A stretch of DNA of 64,000 nt from Moniliella sp. 'wahieum' (taxonomy: Eukaryota > Basidiomycota > Moniliellomycetes > Moniliellales > Moniliellaceae), in NCBI GenBank assembly GCA_003971905.1, contig RSEE01000074.1:291897-355896 (forward strand), read 5' to 3'. A program made the position numbers and the translations under genes. The notes beneath the pieces are model-generated. The model was not told the origin of the DNA. It did not search any database and worked only from the letters and a program-made list of their open reading frames with translations. Of the stretch, positions 23,340 to 34,904 are shown piece by piece. How positions within the stretch are numbered: position 1 is the stretch's first letter; each line of letters begins with the position of its first letter.

Positions 23340-25270
23340 CTCCCGTCTTGCCCCATTGAACCAACGCACTCGATTGGAGTCAGCATCGTCTTGCCCTCCC
23401 TCCCCTCTCTCATCTACCCTAGTGTTCTCGCTTGCCTCCCACACTACTGTGTTGGGGGCCTGGTTCACTGTGATGCGGCACCTGTATTATTACCTTGTTC
23501 TTCATGTGTTCCGTTCTACTGTTTGCTGGGTAAGACCAGTTTCACATGCGTATGGACCCGCGAGTATTGCACCTCCCTGTTCTTGATAGCGTGGGGAGAG
23601 GATCTGTTGTAATGGCAGTATATACCCTTGGCATCTATGATTGCTATACATGTTGGGAACCTGCCTTGCCTAAGTATGGCATCATGCCTCGTATGCCAGC
23701 ATCACAAGTGGAGTGCATCACACAACAACAAATATCCACGTGCTTATTTGCCTGTTTACTAGGTTGGATCCGGGCTGTTAGGAGAAACTAACGGTTGCTC
23801 AACTTGAGAAGATGCGAGAATCATCCTGTTTGTATTCATCTCACTCACAGAGCTTAAACTTGGGTCACAGAAAAGCGGGCGCCTATGAGACTCGCTCATC
23901 CGAGTGTGATGTTTCCTCATAGATACCAATCCAATGAGAGAGGATCAGTACTCAGTAGATTCGCCGACAGGTGGGAGCGAATAATGAGACGGAACCCTTG
24001 GCAGCTGTGATTCCCTCCCAAAGTGGGGTGGCGCAATGGATAGTACGAATGGCGTACACAGGCATCATGTGAGCGCGATGACCATCGCTAATTGGGCTCC
24101 TCAGTCAGTACTATGGTTTTGAAAACCTACCATCCAACTAATGCCTCATGTTGGCCACTTGATGCGCCCCCAATCCGCCAAGGCACGTCGAATCTCACAT
24201 GACTTGAACTTCTTCTTCTGGTCGGAGATGGTCAACCTCTGCTGCGTCAAAGCTATTATGTGTGTCTGATCGAAAACCCATCATTCTCAATTACTAAGCG
24301 CAGAAAGCCCACTTTGGAAAACGAGCGCGGTCGGAAACTGTGGACAATCGAGGTCGACTTTGACTCCCCTTCTTCGACGAAAAGGGGAGGAAAGTCAATG
24401 TCGCACTGAAGGTATCACAGGCAAGGACGATTCCATGCCAAATCGATCAATCTTTAAGCTTTAAGGGTCAGAAGCGCCCAGCGTGAAGCCATTGGCCCCA
24501 TGGCTGTACCAGCAGGTGCGTCCGGCTTCTGTTCATCAGCCTTGGGTGTCCTGCGGGAGGCGCGCCCATCACGGCTTTGTGGGGGCCGGGAGTCTCCGAA
24601 CCCATGTCGGGGTTCTTAGTGGACCAACTTCGAGAGGGAGCAAGACACCCGCTCACGCCTCTCTTCCCTATACTATACCGTGGGTCACCTCGAAATCTTA
24701 GCATCCAGCCTCCTGGCGATTATGACGGAACCACCACCGCAATCCGAGAAGCAGAACCGGCTCAATTACGCTGTTGCAACGGTCCGTTCATGACGTTCAT
24801 GTGCGGACCCTCCCTCTTTCATTTTGACGGATCAGGACTCTCCAGAATTTGTGTACTGCAAGTACATGAAACGGCATAGTGCTGTGTCATTCAAACCACC
24901 ATCGGAAGTGTCGCATCTCTCCTTGAATTCTGCGTGGTACCTCTCGATGCCTGTTGAGCCGCTCTAGTAAAAGTACTCTATTATCTGATGACGAGGAAGG
25001 TGGGGTTGAGCATGACTGAGGGAAGCTCATGCTACCAGGCCCGCAGGGTTCCTCCTAAGATTTTAGTGCTGAGCCATGGCACCAGCCGAGGCAAGGTATC
25101 ACTACACCCACTCGTCCCAATGTCGCAGCACTCAATAATAGAGACGGGAGATATTATAGAGAGCCGATAAGATTGGCAATAAAAGGATATTCCGAGACAA
25201 GAGCGAATACTCAGCCCGAGAGAAAAGCGGTCTGCATGGTATACTCATAGGGGGGGGAGAAGATTCCTGC
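23340..25270. other. Intergenic, 1.9 kb, no gene seen
   Basis: ORFs are shorter than about 100 codons and without recognisable motifs. A tRNA A-box-like GTGGCGCAATGGATAGT at about 24026 has no matching B box. The sequence is less G+C-rich than the coding blocks. Confidence 0.6.
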
Positions 25271-26671
25271 TTAGAGCAGAGCAGCAGCCGAAACAGCGGC
25301 GACAGCCAGTAGGCCAGCGGTCTTGGCGTACAGCGAGCCGGCCGAGTTGGGCTTGCCCGAGCTGGAGCCCTTGCCGCCGGACGAGCCCTTGCTTCCGCTG
25401 TTGCCAGAGTTGCCGGAGCCGGAGCCGGAGCCAGAGGTGTTGTTGCCAGTACCGGCGGGGCCACCAGTGCCGGTGGTGTTGGCACCGTTGTTGTTGCCCT
25501 GGACGGTGGAGTTGGTGAAGCCCGTGGCGGGGTTGTTGGCATCAGGGCCAGGCACGTTGGGGCCTTGAGTGGAGCCGGCATTGTCACCCTGGATGAAACC
25601 AGTGACAGGTCCGTGGAAGGACTTGCGGGCCGAGAGGGCGGCCTGGATGGAACGCGACTCGTTGTAGTTCGAGTCGATCAGGACATTGTCGATGGTGTGG
25701 ATGACACCGTTCTTGGAGATAATGTCCGACTGGATGATCTGGGCCCAGTTCGAGCCAACGCGGATCGAGTTGTTGCTCGCCTCGTAGTACACGTCTTGGC
25801 CAGCGGCGTTAACGAGCGAACCCTGGGTGCGGAGCAGAGGGGTGAAAGCCGCACGGTTCTGGACAATGTGTTGCAGCGCAACCAAGGTGGCGTTGCCGGT
25901 CGCGTTGATCTTCTGAGCGCGTTGGTCCAAGCCTCCGTGGTCGGCACGAACACCGTCACACCGGGAAGGTTGTCGAGGTCGTTCACGTTGAAGTACGTCG
26001 AGTTGGCCAGGGTGTTGACAAGCTGGGTCTGGTGGGCCACAAAGCCAAGAGTGTACGAGGTGGTACCAGGCACAAAGATGGCAGCATCAATAGGCGCAAC
26101 AGTACGTTGCTGGAGACGGTGAAGGGCTCCTCGGTGACAGCGTCGGAGCTAAGGCCCTCGAACACGTCGAAGGGGCCATCGCCACGCTTGGAGAGCGAAA
26201 CAGGGAGACCGTTACCACCGGGTTGGGCGGCAAAGGCACCGTCGGTCAAAAGGGAGTATCCAAGGGCGTGAGTGGGCGCGTTGGGGATTTGGTCGACGGG
26301 GAAAGTGCCGTTGAGGACTGGAAGGATGAAGGGAATAGGTGTTAGTCAACGAAACATCACGTTTATACGGAGGCCAAAAACATACCGTGCTGGAGGAGGG
26401 TGGCGCGCAGCTCGGTCTGGTTACCCGAAATCCAGGTAGGGAGACCGGTGACGGCCTTGTCATTGGGAGCAAGGAAGAGCTTCTCGCCAGGAGTGGAGAC
26501 GATGATGTCGGCCACGTCCATGTTGGCCGTCAGGAGGTTGGCGAGCTGGGTAAGGTTGTGGCTCTTCAGGTCATCAATGAGCGTCTGGGACGCGTTGGTG
26601 TCGCGGAGCTGGTGGGGGAAGGCGTAGGCGCCGGCCGCAGTGGCAGCGAGGAGAAGACCGGAGGTGCGCAT
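25271..26671 (-). CDS. GPI-anchored fasciclin (FAS1) domain protein
   Basis: This is a cell-surface adhesion-type protein. The start is ATG 26669-26671 (MRTSGLLLAATAAGAYA, a signal peptide). The first FAS1 segment includes DVADIIVSTPGEKLFLAPND and NQTELRATLLQH; a 68-nt intron (26318-26385) joins it to VLNGTFPVDQIPNAPTHALG. The second FAS1 domain has QLVNTLANSTYF, LPGVTVFVPTTEA and the H2-like NGVIHTIDNVLI. A Gly/Ser/Asn-rich linker (about 25330-25560) precedes the C-terminal hydrophobic tail TAGLLAVAAVSAAALL, with a likely omega site in the preceding Ser/Ala residues. Frame breaks near 26095 and 25925 fit single lost bases (the latter a T run). Many N-glycosylation sequons are present. Confidence 0.9.
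26318..26385 (-). other. Intron in fasciclin gene (68 nt)
   Basis: Donor GTATGT, branch CTAACAC, acceptor CTTCCAG on the minus strand. Removal gives LLQH-VLNGTF in frame. Confidence 0.92.
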
Positions 26672-26744
26672 AGAGAACGTGTTGGTGAGGAGAGAAGGTG
26701 AGGGGAGGGTAGGGGGGAGGGCCAAGGGGGTGGGGAAAGAGCAG

Positions 26745-26752
26745 CTTATATA
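26745..26752 (-). promoter_or_regulatory. TATA box of the fasciclin gene
   Basis: TATATAAG on the minus strand, about 75 bp upstream of the start codon and in a C/T-rich leader. It fits a strongly expressed secreted protein. Confidence 0.6.
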
Positions 26753-27790
26753 GATGTGGGCTGGATGTAGACGAGAGCAGCCTAGAATGAAGAAGACTCT
26801 TCTTTCGCGGGCTTCTGGCTTCATTGTACGGTACGGGTGCAGAGGGGAGAAGTGCCTTGCAGGCAGGCAGTAGCGCAGTGGCACAGCCCGCCGAAGTGGG
26901 TCAGGGCGTCCAGGTGTTGTGTCCCTCACTTCTCAGGCGGAAGCCGCACTGGTTCACGAGTGATCGTCACGCGTCACTAGTCACTAGCCACTGCCCCATA
27001 GTCACCGTAATTCAATAATCGCTGTCTTGTGTTGCACACGATGCGCGTGTGGCACCGGTAGGCATGGGGCCAGTCATGGGTGGGCTCGAGCCGCTTGGCT
27101 TGCCTGGGCCGGCATGGCAAGTGGCCCCAGGCGGCAGGGCAGTGTGTGATGACTGATCGGCAGGCACCTTCTTCGGCTTGACTAGCTTGGCGACCCCAGG
27201 CTATCCCCTGTAGCGCTGCAGCACAGGCCACTAGCTTTACACCGGGCCTAAGGGATGTGAGCGCACGCGCTACAAGCCCAACGGTTGCACCCATGCCTGT
27301 TGGGGTACGTTGGGATTCTCGCGTCGAACTCACCGTGTACTGTACCATGTACTGGCTACTGGCTCCTTCCGCTACTCGTCTGCTAGCCTCAGATCTCAGA
27401 TTCTCACCGGCCATCGATCATCCGCTCAGCGCTCAGGATTTCAATTGATCTGCCGATCAGCAGCGGCACCACAGGTGCTCGCAGCACGATACTGGCGCTG
27501 TGCCCCTTGCGGTTTGTTTGTAATGTGCGACAGGCCAGCCATGGGAGGAGGCGCAGAGGCACTGCATGGTCTCACCATGCACAGACCAGGCATTGTGTGA
27601 ATTCATACCTTGGGCCATGCTGCGTCCACGTGCCCCGTCGTAGCCCAGCCGGCACAGCTTCCTGTTCCACTGCGATCCAGTCCATGCACCATGCCTCAAT
27701 CTGGCGTCGTCGCGCATCACGCGGCACGAGTCACCGCGGCACCTTTGTGGTCGCGCCCCACTGGAGTCACTAGTCACGCGCACGCGCCAC

Positions 27791-27803
27791 TGATCACTGA
27801 TCA
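27791..27803. repeat. TGATCA x2, 7-bp period
   Basis: TGATCA, one C, TGATCA, followed by another C. Confidence 0.95.
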
Positions 27804-28029
27804 CTGGCACCAGTCACTCACGTCACGCGTCACGTGAAGAGCTTGAAGCTTGAAGCTTCCCTTTAGAGCCTGAGGGCATCAGTACCATCAGTACTCAGTA
27901 CACCCAGTACTCGGTATTCATATTCAGTACGCTTCAGCCAACCTTCCGCTCTGTGCCCACCTTGTACTCAGTACCAGCCGCTAGCCGGTACCAGCCCTTG
28001 GGCCTCCTGGGCTTCCCTGTGTCGACGGC

Positions 28030-28056
28030 ATGCATGATGCATCATGCATGATGCAT
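28030..28056. repeat. ATGCAT x4, 7-bp period
   Basis: Four perfect ATGCAT palindromes at 28030, 28037, 28044 and 28051, separated by single bases G, C, G. The whole 27-bp block is nearly its own reverse complement. Confidence 0.97.
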
Positions 28057-28083
28057 GGTGTGACAAGCCGCCGATCTGTCTTC

Positions 28084-28096
28084 AAGCTTCAAGCTT
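28084..28096. repeat. AAGCTT x2, 7-bp period
   Basis: AAGCTT, one C, AAGCTT. The same array with spacer G occurs at 27846-27858. Confidence 0.95.
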
Positions 28097-28175
28097 GAAG
28101 CCAGAAGATGAAGCTGGCTTGGCGCTTGAAACTCTTGAAACCCCCTGAGGCACAGGCTTGAGGCGCTCAGGCCTG

Positions 28176-28195
28176 AAGCTTGAAGCTTGAAGCTT
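28176..28195. repeat. AAGCTT x3, 7-bp period
   Basis: Three AAGCTT units at 28176, 28183 and 28190 with single G spacers. Confidence 0.97.
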
Positions 28196-28985
28196 GCCGC
28201 GTGAAATTCGGATGTAGGGTGGGGCATACGTGTGGGGCATACATACTGCATCGCAGAAATATGCAATCCACCGGCCGCATTCCATTCTCTCAATACTTCT
28301 TCGATACGACCAAATCGATGGTCTCATCGATAGAGTTGCACTGACTCGACCATTATTCTGTGGTGTGGCTTCCTGACAAAGCACGTTCCACTGTGCATCG
28401 CGCATCGAGTATCCCAAACCAGTAACAATTCGCACCCATTCTTCTCGGAGCCCTGTGGGTTCCCCAATGGCGCGCTGGATGCATGTGATATGGACAAGGC
28501 AGAGATTGTCGATTGCCAGTAATCGGTAATACCGGTTACCGCTTGCTTCTTCCCTTTTCTGATGCATGATGCGTTGATTGTTGTAGGTTACCGGTTACCG
28601 GCTATCCTTATAGCCGCAAGCGCTACTAAGTGCTAAGCGCTTGGAAGGTCGTTTAGCGGAGAACACCGGTTACCAGATTATTATACCGTGGACGTGGGTG
28701 GATCTGACAGATATCCTACTTGCCGGGGATGGCTTGCACTCAGGGTACTGAGCTCAGTAGTGAGACTCACTACTCCCTCAGGCCTCACCAATCCCCAGTC
28801 ACAGTGACGAGCGGCGCGTGACGGTGACTGTGCATGTGATCGGTCCCCCAAACCAGAACGAGGCCCTGCATGGCTCCTGCGCTCCTTCGCCTTCTTCTCT
28901 GTTGGGAGCCGCGGTCCCGTACATAGTAGGCCAAGGCGCCTTTGGCCTTAGGCCTTATCACCGGTCACTCTTCGCCCCTCAGGCC

Positions 28986-29007
28986 TCATGACCTCATGAC
29001 CTCATGA
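28986..29007. repeat. TCATGA x3, 8-bp period
   Basis: Three TCATGA palindromes separated by CC. This is a variant of the 7-bp arrays with a two-base spacer. Confidence 0.95.
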
Positions 29008-29115
29008 CCTCCGAAGCCTCCACATGTATGCTCAGAGGCTTGTTTGCACCCCTGTCTCCTCTAGGTGTGGCATATGTGGGAAAGCACAACCCCGGGGAAA
29101 CAGTGAGAAAAGAAG

Positions 29116-29186
29116 AGACTCGAACGGAATTCGAACCCATGTCATCCCTATTGGCCAGGGATGCGTTACCACTACGCTATCGAGCC
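29116..29186 (-). tRNA. tRNA gene or tRNA-like, isotype uncertain
   Basis: The 5' GGCTCGA pairs with 3' TCGAGTC (one G-T wobble). The D arm is GCGTAGTGGTAACGC, the anticodon stem TCCCT/AGGGA, and the T loop GGTTCGAAT. The 7-nt anticodon loop reads GGCCAAT. Standard numbering gives CCA, but position 33 is G rather than the near-universal U. Other registers give GCC or GGC only with a mispaired stem. A T4 tract (plus-strand AAAA at 29108-29111) follows as a Pol III terminator. It could be a diverged tRNA or a tRNA-derived repeat head. Confidence 0.6.
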
Positions 29187-29221
29187 GGGATAAGAGCAGC
29201 TGCAGGATCACAGTCTAACAG

Positions 29222-29326
29222 CATAAGGCTTAGAGCGCTTAGACCGGACCACCACCACCGCGATTGCATTGCTCTACATTTCCAGAGGTTCATCGCCCAA
29301 CCCCTTGGGTTCCTCCGGTCTTACAT
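29222..29326 (+). repeat. Dispersed repeat, copy 1
   Basis: About 100 bp running from AAGGCTTAGA through GCGATTGCATTGCT, ACATTTCCAGAGGTTC and CTTGGGTTCCTCCGGTCTTA. It is closely matched, with small gaps, by the reverse complement of 42127-42222. Confidence 0.88.
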
Positions 29327-29542
29327 TCTCCAAGCCATCGCCCAAACCGTAAAACAAAGTCTTCGCGTACTCTAACAATTAAGATATGGATGTGATCCCA
29401 TTGAAGAGTGGCATCACATGTCACAGGTGACGTGCTTCATATGTACGGGTAGTAATATCCGGGCGCAACCTGGCACCACGCGTCGCGCGCCACGCGCGTC
29501 ACATGAGCTCTCCCCGCATACCGCCTGTGCACAATTGAATTG

Positions 29543-29640
29543 AGTACTGGTACTGAGTACTGAGTTTTTCACTGAGTACTCAGTACCGACGAGTACTCAG
29601 AGTATGAGTACTGGTACTGAACGTACTGAACACTGGGAAA
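29543..29640. repeat. AGTACT palindrome cluster
   Basis: AGTACT occurs at 29543, 29556, 29575 and 29592 and near 29607, interleaved with GTACTG and CAGTACC fragments. Similar sequence is at 27890-27911 and 39536-39548. Confidence 0.9.
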
Positions 29641-29651
29641 CAAACAGCATG

Positions 29652-29664
29652 ATGCATGATGCAT
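29652..29664. repeat. ATGCAT x2, 7-bp period
   Basis: ATGCAT, one G, ATGCAT. Confidence 0.95.
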
Positions 29665-29807
29665 GACTTATATGCCATGAAATCTGTGACAGCGCGGGTG
29701 CAGATCAATACTGCCATCGTACTAGGTCCTCAAGACTGAAGTACGTGCGTACACTCTCTCAAGGGCCGCGGTGACCGGTGACGGTGATCTGGTGGCCGGC
29801 CACGATC

Positions 29808-29820
29808 ATCGATGATCGAT
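29808..29820. repeat. ATCGAT x2, 7-bp period
   Basis: ATCGAT, one G, ATCGAT. Confidence 0.95.
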
Positions 29821-32800
29821 GATCATTCGTTCGCGCGCGTAACGGTGTAACATTTTTGCTACACAATAGCGCAAAGTACCCACAACAACAACCCCAGCAG
29901 TCAGGCCCTGGGGGTTCAGGCCGGCGTGAGGCCAAGGTTTGAGCCTCAGGCTCCCAGGAATCCATGCCCAGACCTCAGCGCTGAGGCGCTGAACTCAGAG
30001 CCTCGTCAGAGCCTCATCGAAACCAGGAACTGGCATATACTTTCGCGCGTGAACATGATGTGCTTGAACGAGCATGGCCGTGACAGGCTTGGCCTGATAT
30101 ATACAAACCCGAAGATGCCAAAGGAAATGACAATAAAGAGAGCAAAAAGGGCAGGTGTCCGATGGTCGTGTCACGAGGCTAGCTGGCAATGCTGTGGCAC
30201 AACAGGCAATGGAGATGGGGGTATTTCAGACCTATAAAAAGAAGACCGAGGAGCCACGTGCCGAGTCCGGAGCCGAAAGCCAGTGGAATGCCATGGAAGG
30301 TCAACAGGGATGCATTTCGTGTGTCGAGCCATGAGTCACTGAAAGCTATTAACTGAACGGCCGATGGATTCGAGACCACTGTGGTGGTCAACAGATCGTC
30401 GCCGGTCACCGACCATCCGACCAGTCACCCCGCTGAGCCTCACTCTGAACGAAAGTAGAGTGTAGCGGAGAAGAGGTGGGAGGAAGGGAGAAGAGTAGGA
30501 GGGCTCAGACAATGCGGGGCAGCGGCCGGGCCTGCGCCTAGGCGGAACCTGGCGGCACCAAGGATGCTAGGCGGCGGATGAATGGAAGCGGCTGAGAGAA
30601 GCATTAACCAGTGGTCTGGCTATTAGCCTCTTGGCATAACGAGACACTGGTGTGTACTATAACAGAAGAGCTCAAGTATAGTAGCGATGATTCATCCCTG
30701 ACTGATGTTGTGTCATCCGGCCCAGGCGCCCCAAAGCAGCATTCTTCTGTGTCTTCATGCGCTGATGAGACCTGTGGCCCAAATGACGGAGGCCGTGATT
30801 CCTTCTCTCACACACGGCTCAGCATCGACTCCATTATAGTCTCTATGAGTAAGGTGTGGATTTGGTGAGTTTTGAGAGAACAGCCATTATAGCATTTCAC
30901 CACCAGGCCCCACCATTCGTCATATGCAAAAAGGTGCATGTAACATGCAATGCGCGGCAGTTAGCATAATGTGAACACTCCGCCCAACACCAACAGCATT
31001 TGGCGTTTGCTGGCAGATCGTACGAATCCAGTTGGGAAAAGCCAATGGTTAAGACAATGATTAATGATGTTACCACACAGTGGTTCACACCGGACACTTT
31101 GTCTCCCGCCATTCGTTTCCAAACCGGACGTAGTTTTAGCGCGAATGGATGCGAAGAATAAGCGTGATGAAAACTTATGAGCGATTTTTGGCGCGCGTTA
31201 TTCTCAAAACTCATGCATCACTCTTTTAGGAAAGTATACACGTGACTACGCCTATAGTACAGGCCTGATGCACACATGAGGCTTTAACCGATATATGATG
31301 GGGTTTCTGGGAGTCACACTCAGGGGTATATATGCGCATGCTCACGCGCTCACACTACCCTCATACCCTCACATCCTCACACGTTCACACACAAGCCTAC
31401 GATGTGCAATTCGTGGTCTCAGAGGACATATTCTCTCATTTTGACCGTCTCAGTCCGCTCACATCACAAATTTTGTAAGAAAAGCCATTTTTCCCCCCGA
31501 CACAACATGTGACAAATGCTCGTCGGCTCCAACTTCTCAGGAACTCGGGGATCCCCTCGATCACCTGAGACCGATAACTCCCTCACCCAGTCACCCCGGT
31601 CACGGAGGCAGCAATAACCGTGTCGGCCGAGCTACAAGCTCTGCTTTTCTCTCAGGCACTGTCACAGGTGGCGGCTAAGGCGAGGGAAGCCGGTGTCGGG
31701 TTTAAGCCAAGGAATGTAGCAATCGTTCGTGCGAAAGAAACATGACCAAAGGTGGTGGGAAGGACAGGGAAGGAGCGAGACGCTGGGACGAGAAGAAATT
31801 GGAAAAGGGAGCGAGATCAGCCAACTCTTATGACAGTTACCTCGGATGTTTCTATACCCCAAGTGCCACCGGCGGTCCCCTTTCTTATAATATAGAGGCG
31901 AGCCAGGGGGGTTAGATACACAATCCCATGAGGCTGGAAGGGTTTCCTTGGCGTCCGGTATGTTTTCTGCTTGGGGTGGTTGGTCTCGAGCGGGGCTATG
32001 TGTACAGGAAGGGGCCTGTCGGTGTATATCAGAGGCGGCTGTTTGTGTGGCAAGGCTACGTGGGCAATGACCTGAGCAGTAGTAACGTGTGTCTGAAGCC
32101 GTTTGTACCAACTAGTGGGGGGCACTAAACGCTGTGCCTTGACTGGGTTGGGGGCCGAAACCTTACGACTGAAGCTGCTTGAGACCGAAGCTGAGACTGA
32201 AAGCTCAAAAAGGACTGACTGGGTGCTGAAAATCCTAAAGCTCAGCCTGTGGTTGATGCAAGTAAGATGTGAGACCTTGATCGATGTTATGGGTATATAG
32301 ATGTGGGAAGCGAAAAAGGCGGGGAGCAGAGGGACAACTCAAAAATTGAGGTGGTTTTTGTGTCAAAACTGTGCTATCCGTTGTCAAAGAAGTTGGAGAA
32401 GATATCAAAGGATGGTGGGGGAAACCCGCGATCCATACTGCAGCTCAGTCACAAGCAGGAGCCAACGGGGAAACTACGCAATAGAAGGAGATCAAGGGAA
32501 GAAGACTTGATGTGGGTCAATGGAGCAAGAGCCGACGAAGGCACTAAGGAGAGAGGAAAGGATCGCCCTGTGGACAGGAGACAGAACCAGAGCCGTCAGA
32601 ATGCAAATGGGGGGACAAGGGAGCACTGAAGGGTAGCAATGAGCTAAAGGTGATCACTGCGATTCGTCCTCTTTCCAAAAGGCACCTTTACAACATCAGT
32701 CTTCTCCCGTCTGGTTTTCAATAACCCAAGTAAAAACCCACATGCTGAAAGATACCCACACAGGCTCGTCTACAGGGCGCAAATGCCAAAAATGCACACA

Positions 32801-34904
32801 CTATTTCCCCTGTGCATCAAATCCCACCGCCAGCAAACGATGAAGAAAAAAGGGAGCGAGAAGGGAAAAAAGAGAGACCACGAGAAAAGGAACATAATTG
32901 GGGGGCTACACTACACGGCGGGAACTAAAGCAGGCCAGCCGCAACAGGAGAAAAGGGACGTGTCGGACTCACACCGTGCTAGGGAGCCCTTAGCCCGTTA
33001 GGCCCCTATGGGAACTATTATATGGCGTGATTCTTATCAGTTGGGCGATGCTGTGCCCACCTCTCGACTGTGCCCTCTTCCTTGGCAAGAGGTACATATA
33101 TACCTCCAGTCCGTCCAAGATGTATCCAATCCATCTTCTCCTCCTGTCAGGACGAAGTCAATTTTGGATCGCAGCGCGAACAGTATGCGGCAGGAAATGT
33201 ATGCAGCGATAAAGTGGCAGTACATGACCCCACAGCCCAGACAATCCAGTGTGGAGCATCTCCACAACCCGTAGGGGCGCGTCAGAGCCAGACTAGCAAG
33301 CCATATGTGGCATGCAATGGTTCCTTGACCTCCATGTGGAAACGTGAAGACCAGGATGTTATCGAGACCATCTCCTCCCTCCATGACGCAAGGGAGAAAC
33401 GGCTGTTATTTGGGGAAGAGGAGGAAACTGCCGGGCGTATACCTGCTCGCATTTTTCAATCCTTGGATCCGTATACTCATGGGGCCTTCGTGACGAGGGA
33501 GACCGTCACCTCCAGTCCAAATCCACCCCTCAGCGCCCTGGGAGCGTCGATGGAGGACGGGTGTGGTACTCATGCAAAGCGACGGCCCATGACTACAATC
33601 TGAGCTAGGTGCCCGGGCAGCAGCCGCTCAAAAATATTTCGACCACAAGTTGGGCCGAGAGGGTAGCGACCATCGCAGCGCCGGCCCTCCCCTCAATCCA
33701 ACTAATAAAAAACAAGGGAGACCAGGTCTGCTACAGTGATCAGCAAAAAAAAGAAGACGCAGTACCTTGAGTGTCGCCGAGACGTCCTCGGAGTACGGGC
33801 ATAGGAGTTGGTAGCCTATTCACCCTTTACATTGAACACCAGTTTATCAGTGAGCAAATGAATAACCATCATTATATCATTTTCCTTCAGATGTGGGGAG
33901 AGAGGGACTATAAGGGGCAAAGTTTCGGCTCTACCACCCCACAGAGTGCAGCTTGGTCGATACTTCCACAAAACCCTAATCTGCACCTACTCTTCCAAAC
34001 CTTTTGGGTGAAGCCTATTTATACGTCGCGTCATCGAAACAAATAACTCCACCTCAGATCCCCCCCGTCTACAGTAGTAGCACCGTGCCGAGCTTACGTC
34101 CCGTGAGAGATATCTCCGTGAACATTCGCCATGATGATATATAGCAAGGCGGTTCCTGGGCGGGGAACAAGGAAATATACGGTGCGCTTCGTCCCCAACG
34201 TAGACAAAACGTGTTACTGCGGTATTTCGCACTTATAGATACTGTCTATATATAGTATGTTCGAGACCATTGGTTTCCCCCCACGGTTCTTGTTCGTCAT
34301 TCCATCCCACTTGAGGCCAATTGTTCCCTCTCCAGCTGCATCCTTCCCGCTTTCGAGCCTCTCCCGCTTGACTCCTTGGTTCCTCCTGGTACCTCCAAGA
34401 ACCGAGTCCCACATCCTCTCCCCTGTGCCTGCTCCCCGATCACGCGAGAACCCAGTCCCAACACAGTCACAGTTCCGGACGGTCTCTCCTCCCCTTCTGT
34501 CTATATTTCCCCTGTCCATGTCTCCTATATCTCTCTCTGAATATGAATGTACGCAGACACGATACTTCTGCCCACAAACCAGTGCCTATACCACATTCTT
34601 CCCACACAAAAGCCGATGCCTCTTCCACCGTGGAGAGGGTTTACCTCCGCCTTGTACAACCCAGCTCAGAACCACTGCTCCTACTAGGTTCAAGTACGAA
34701 CTGGTGTGACTTGCCGTTTATAGCCCAAGCATTGATACCCTATAAGCAATTAACAGGGGGGGCGTCCGGCCGGGAAGGGGGTCACCTGTGACACAAGATG
34801 CAATACTTGAAGTCAAAAGTCCTGCATATGTCCGGGAACAGGGATGAAGGCTGAGTGTACTGCGGAAGCTAATCTAGTATCCCCCGCTCGTTAGTCGCTT
34901 TGGT

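Larger units (their letters stand above)
26760..29115. other. Gene-poor DNA with palindromic microrepeats
   Basis: No supported gene. This is a dense mosaic of short palindromes: ACGCGT and ACTAGT at about 26970-26985, TGATCA pair 27791-27803, AAGCTT arrays 27846-27858, 28084-28096 and 28176-28195, ATGCAT array 28030-28056, ACCGGT at 28590-28595, and TCATGA array 28986-29007. Confidence 0.75.
29327..34904. other. Gene-poor island, no supported gene
   Basis: The sequence is more A+T-rich than the coding blocks. Arrays include AGTACT (29543-29640), ATGCAT (29652-29664) and ATCGAT (29808-29820), and a CTCACA-rich polypyrimidine tract lies at 31339-31393. The longest ORFs (31662-32111 minus, 33070-33603 plus, 34257-34709 plus) lack domains, codon pattern or conserved motifs and may be element relics or chance. 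Confidence 0.6.

Noticed and set aside
24020-24080. tRNA-Arg-like A box GTGGCGCAATGGATAGT
   Set aside because: No B box, no pairing acceptor stem and no terminator at a suitable distance.
27791-28200. CRISPR-like array
   Set aside because: Units are 6-7 bp, palindromic and contiguous, with no spacers; the DNA is eukaryotic.
33070-33603. 177-codon plus-strand ORF as a gene
   Set aside because: No domain, no coding-like composition, overlapped by an equally long minus-strand ORF, and set in repeat-rich DNA.
34257-34709. 150-codon plus-strand ORF
   Set aside because: Ser/Pro/Phe-rich translation of a pyrimidine-rich strand; no motif and no start context. Probably chance.
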